From the NCBI GenBank assembly GCA_003345545.1, contig PRDH01000076.1, positions 37,784 through 101,783 of the forward strand: 64,000 nucleotides of DNA, given 5' to 3'. The first letter of the stretch is position 1, and every line of letters begins with the position of its first letter. Source of the DNA: Candidatus Thorarchaeota archaeon (GTDB taxonomy: Archaea; Asgardarchaeota; Thorarchaeia; Thorarchaeales; Thorarchaeaceae). Positions 61,394 through 64,000 of this stretch are shown here, one piece after another. The notes under the pieces are model-generated. The model saw nothing but the letters and a program-made list of their open reading frames with translations, was not told the DNA's origin and ran no database searches. The position numbers and the translations under genes were made by a program.

Positions 61394-63119
61394 TTGGCTG
61401 CAGAAGGGCGACAGCAACATGACTTTGGCATCACAATCGTTCTTGTCACAATTGCTCTAGTCCTATGCCTGAATCCAATCATCGCTGTTGTGAACTCAAA
61501 TGTACCAGATCCCAGCATACTTGTAGAGTTGGGTGAAGAAGTTGATGAGCCGGAGACTTTCCTTGCGCTAACGAAAGAATACACACCAAGCTCAGCCGTT
61601 ACACTTGCCAACGATACTCCCGGGCATATTGGAAGTGCCTGGAGAGGTCTTTATTCGTCGTTCTCCAACATGTCGACGTTTGAACGCTATCTGAATATAC
61701 CTTTGAGGAACATAAGCGAGGTCATCATTGGCGCATCTTTCAGGGTTCACAATGGCCCTAGATTCATTGCCATAGGAAATGTCGATCATGAAGACACCAC
61801 AGTGCTGTATGCAACCAATTCGACACTTGGTTATGGTGGCGAAAACGTGACTCTGACCCTTCGAAGACCCCCTGAGATATTCAGGGGCTATCTCTCTGGC
61901 GCCTTCATACGTACCACAATAATGAGCATCGAAATAGAAGGTGATTACAGAGATGGGATTGAGATGACCGGATTCTGGACGCAGGCGATCCTTAATGGAG
62001 CAGTCTATCCAGTAATGGTCAACATTCAACGAACAAACGGAGTCAGTCTGTTTTCGTACCCTACAACAGCAGAGATTCGTTTATCATCGTCATTCTTGCC
62101 AAGACTGACATTCGCCAGTGGCAATTTGAGTATTCACGAAATGCCTCTTACTCAGATTAATGAAACATTCCTACTACCTTCGGAAATGTACGACGTTACA
62201 TTCCGTTGGGTGACCTATTGGCTGAATTCAAGCTATTTCCATTCCGAAGAGGAAAACATCATAGTATGGCTAGTACGCTCTGTCAGATTGGACGTAAGAC
62301 TGACTCAGAATGTGCCTCGATATGGCATAGGTATGGACTTTGAAACTTTCGGCGAAGATATCATGATAGGGGATTCTCTATCGTTCTGTCTCCCCCCCCG
62401 ACAGGAACTATAGCGTCTATGTCCATGGACCTGGCTGGAGTCGAGCTCTCACCGAACTCAGTACAGGACGTAACTTGAACATCACGATTTGGGTTGATTC
62501 GAATCTGCTAAAGCTGGGTATCATCGCGCTTCCACCTGGCAGACTACTCATGATTGTGCCCTCGTTACTCGCAGTTTCCATAATAGTATTCGGGATTAGG
62601 AAATACCAAATGGACTACATCAGACTTATCCCATTCTCTTTGCTGTCCTTGAGCTATATTCTCCCTTGGATGAGCTACGAAGCTCAAGGCTATGAGCCCA
62701 AGACGGTTCCTGTCAATTACTACCTAATCGTTTCGAATGATTATTTGGGCATGGCTAGCTCCACTTCCCAGATATCTGATAGCGCGGTTCTAGTGACTCC
62801 CGTATTCTTTCTCGCCACCCCATTGATGTATTTGCTGCTTTTCTGTGCGTTATGGGGGGTTTTGCCGAACGGTAGTCTAACGGGTCTTGAGTCTAAGAAA
62901 TCTAGTCTGGTCTTCCCAATCTCGCTCTTCTTGATTCTGTTGCTAGGAGTGTTCCACATCCTAAACATCCTCGGCATATTCCGAAGATATTACGGTATGC
63001 TGTCCGTTACGCCTGGTATAGGCCTATTCGTGGCAGCTCTTGCATTAATCGTATGGATTGCCCTGCGAATACAAAGAGCGGCGCCAGCGCTACCTACTCA
63101 GACTCCTACAGATGAATGA
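61394..63119 (+). pseudogene. Secreted/membrane protein interrupted by a C8 frameshift
   Basis: The 5' frame (TTG at 61394 to 62413) has a signal-anchor (DFGITIVLVTIALVLCL) and a beta-rich extracellular part with several Asn-x-Ser/Thr sites. It stops at 62413 after eight C (62392-62399). The 3' frame (open from before the C run, through NYSVYVHGPGWSRAL, to 63119) continues the extracellular part and then has five membrane helices. With seven C the two join into one protein of about 575 residues. The organisation suggests a surface-sensing or assembly membrane protein. The extra C may be phase variation, a true mutation or a read error. It is bracketed by the 25-bp repeats. Confidence 0.7.
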
Positions 63120-63144
63120 GGATGGAAGGAGTGCGGCCAGCACA
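63120..63144 (+). repeat. 25-bp direct repeat, copy 2 (within the SECIS-like element)
   Basis: Matches 61299-61323 at 24 of 25 positions and begins one base after the membrane gene stop. A third, diverged copy is at 60131-60156. The segment includes CCAGCA, which forms the outer helix of the RNA element. Confidence 0.8.
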
Positions 63145-63206
63145 CCCTTGCGGGGTGTGTCAGACCCGGCCCGTTAGTTTGCGGCCGTGCCTTCATCCAC
63201 TGCTGG
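63137..63206 (-). promoter_or_regulatory. Eukaryote-type SECIS-like element
   Basis: On the minus strand, ATGA (63193-63196, sharing the stop codon) is followed by AGGCACGGCC, a loop GCAAACTAAC with unpaired AAA, GGGCCGGGTC and TGA (63160-63162). The arms form about nine pairs with one A-G mismatch, and ATGA/TGA supply tandem G-A pairs. An outer helix CCAGCA/TGCTGG (63201-63206 with 63137-63142) and a side hairpin CACACCC/GGGTGTG add support. Eukaryotic SECIS elements have exactly this ATGA-AA-TGA layout, and similar elements are known from Lokiarchaeota. Methanogen elements have a different GAA/A bulge. Confidence 0.7.
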
Positions 63207-63345
63207 TCACAAGCTCCTTCCTGACTATCTCGCGACCCTCATCGTCGACGACGACCAGATGAGCGCCGCATGATAGTCAGCAGTCATAGCACCGAACCAC
63301 CATTTCCAGGAGGTTCAGTACCCCTTCAGGGATTTCTTCTGACAT
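63193..63345 (-). CDS. vhuU: Selenocysteine micro-subunit of [NiFe] hydrogenase (VhuU-like), TGA = Sec23
   Basis: A 50-codon frame reading through TGA at 63277-63279. The product reads NLLEMVVRCYDCULSCGAHL at residues 11-30, the C-terminal [NiFe] site motif of hydrogenase large subunits (DPCxxCxxH) with Sec23 at the first Cys, Cys26 at the second and His29. Pro is replaced by Cys22, giving a Cys-Sec pair. The large-subunit gene upstream ends without this motif, 51 bases before. In methanococci the split subunit VhuU works in the same way. The tail after His29 (21 residues) would be removed by a maturation protease. A GAAGGAAA site lies about 10 bases before the ATG. A SECIS-like fold overlaps the stop. 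Confidence 0.88.
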
Positions 63346-63396
63346 TGTAGTTCACATTTCCTTCTCTGCTTTATAATACTGAGGTATGGTCATTTT

Positions 63397-64000
63397 CTAG
63401 GTCTTCACCATTGGGTCAGGTAGTTTCAGACTCTCGTGAGCCTTGTCCTCAAAGATCTGCTTTGCAGCAACCATGAGGCTCTTTTCAATCCCAGCAATGT
63501 TGTTGTTGGTAGCAACAATGAGGTTCGCCTTCACAAGCATGCCCTTGTCATCGCTGACATAGTTATGCAGTAGTGTCCCTCTTGGTGCCTCGACAATACC
63601 GACACCGTCACCGGCCTTTGGTTCAACATCTGAGAGTTTCACGTCGGTGCTCACAATCTCTGGATCTTCCAGTAGTTTCTTGATCGACTCAGCAGCTTGC
63701 ACCAGCTCCACTATTCGTGCATAGTGGTACGCAAAGGTGTGGTGTGAAGGTCTGCCAATGAGCTCTCTCATCTCCTTCAGTGCCGCATTGGCAAGAGGAG
63801 TTGCCATCTTGTCTGCAACATTGCATCGAGCAAGAGTGTTGGCTCTCCAGATGCCTTCAGGGTATCCTGCAGGCTTGTAGTAGATATGAGTGGCATAGCT
63901 ATGTTCTGATACGTGCTCTCCGTAGTACTTGGTGTAGTCCTTGGGCTCGAAGTCAGCGACAATCTTGCCATTCGGATCCATGACACGAACAGTCCCATCA
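63397..64000 (-). CDS. vhuA: [NiFe] hydrogenase large subunit (MvhA/VhuA-like), C-terminal part
   Basis: The frame enters from the right edge and ends at 63397 (about 200 codons visible). GVGIVEAPRGTLLHNY, WRANTLARCNVADKMATPLANAAL and ATNNNIAGIEKSL are typical of F420-non-reducing (Mvh/Vhu) and F420-reducing hydrogenase large subunits. It ends LKLPDPMVKT, short of the C-terminal DPCxxCxxH cluster that carries two of the four [NiFe] cysteines. That part is encoded by the selenopeptide gene immediately downstream. In the heterodisulfide-reductase system such hydrogenases donate electrons from H2. The N-terminal cysteines and partner genes lie outside the window. Confidence 0.9.
   Translation of the reverse strand, partial: DGTVRVMDPNGKIVADFEPKDYTKYYGEHVSEHSYATHIYYKPAGYPEGIWRANTLARCNVADKMATPLANAALKEMRELIGRPSHHTFAYHYARIVELVQAAESIKKLLEDPEIVSTDVKLSDVEPKAGDGVGIVEAPRGTLLHNYVSDDKGMLVKANLIVATNNNIAGIEKSLMVAAKQIFEDKAHESLKLPDPMVKT

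Noticed and set aside
62475..63119. Separate membrane-protein gene starting at TTG 62475
   Set aside because: The frame is open and coding-like well upstream of 62475 and joins the previous frame at the C8 run.
63277..63279. TGA as true stop of a 22-residue peptide
   Set aside because: The peptide would end one residue before the catalytic motif, while codons after TGA continue the motif exactly and a SECIS-like fold follows.

Overview
The window looks like chromosomal DNA of an archaeon, most likely an Asgard archaeon of the Thorarchaeota type. This is inference. The evidence is a gelsolin-like domain protein at the left edge, an F420 ligase (cofE), a single-domain archaeal OB-fold SSB pair, an S-layer-like surface protein with a C-terminal membrane anchor, TATA-like promoters, many TTG/GTG starts, moderate GC, and a split [NiFe] hydrogenase large subunit with a selenocysteine micro-subunit at the right edge. 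I see no rRNA, tRNA, CRISPR array or transposase.

Layout. 1-6.6 kb: a truncated gelsolin-like gene, an unknown gene, a MoxR ATPase/VWA pair, a PLP enzyme coupled to a CCC1/VIT-like membrane protein. 6.7-16.4 kb: two coupled zinc-finger membrane proteins, adenine deaminase, a radical SAM protein, a large surface protein, an ECF-type S component and cofE. 16.4-26.5 kb: a coiled-coil/HTH protein, two LRR proteins, a PH-like membrane protein, a PadR/HAAS pair, an NfeD-like protein with a His/Asp/Glu-rich insert beside an SPFH (flotillin-like) protein, then TusA- and DsrE-type sulfur-relay proteins. 26.5-48.8 kb: signalling and transport, with two PAS sensor proteins carrying C-terminal thioredoxin-like domains, a receiver/DHp protein, a four-PAS kinase, ArsR with a P1B metal ATPase, an ABC exporter, DinB, threonine dehydratase, small redox proteins, an EutA-like reactivase and polytopic membrane proteins. 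49-59.9 kb: an RGG-tailed SSB, a QueG-like Fe-S protein, a frameshifted SRPBCC gene, flavodoxin, an E2-like protein lacking its catalytic motif, a serine hydrolase, a small unlisted gene with its own promoter and terminator, 4-hydroxybutyryl-CoA dehydratase, TetR and a second SSB.

60-64 kb is the most remarkable part. The hydrogenase large-subunit gene (minus strand, entering from the right edge) ends without the usual C-terminal DPCxxCxxH metal-binding motif. Fifty-one bases downstream lies a 50-codon gene that supplies it with an in-frame TGA at the first cysteine position (residues DCULSCGAH). Directly after it, and overlapping its stop codon, is an RNA fold with the layout of a eukaryote-type SECIS (ATGA, about 10 bp helix, AA-containing loop, TGA). 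A decayed copy of the 3' half of this gene plus its RNA element lies at 60.13-60.29 kb, and a 25-bp piece of the element is repeated at 61.30 kb, so that the pieces bracket a membrane-protein gene with a C8 frameshift.
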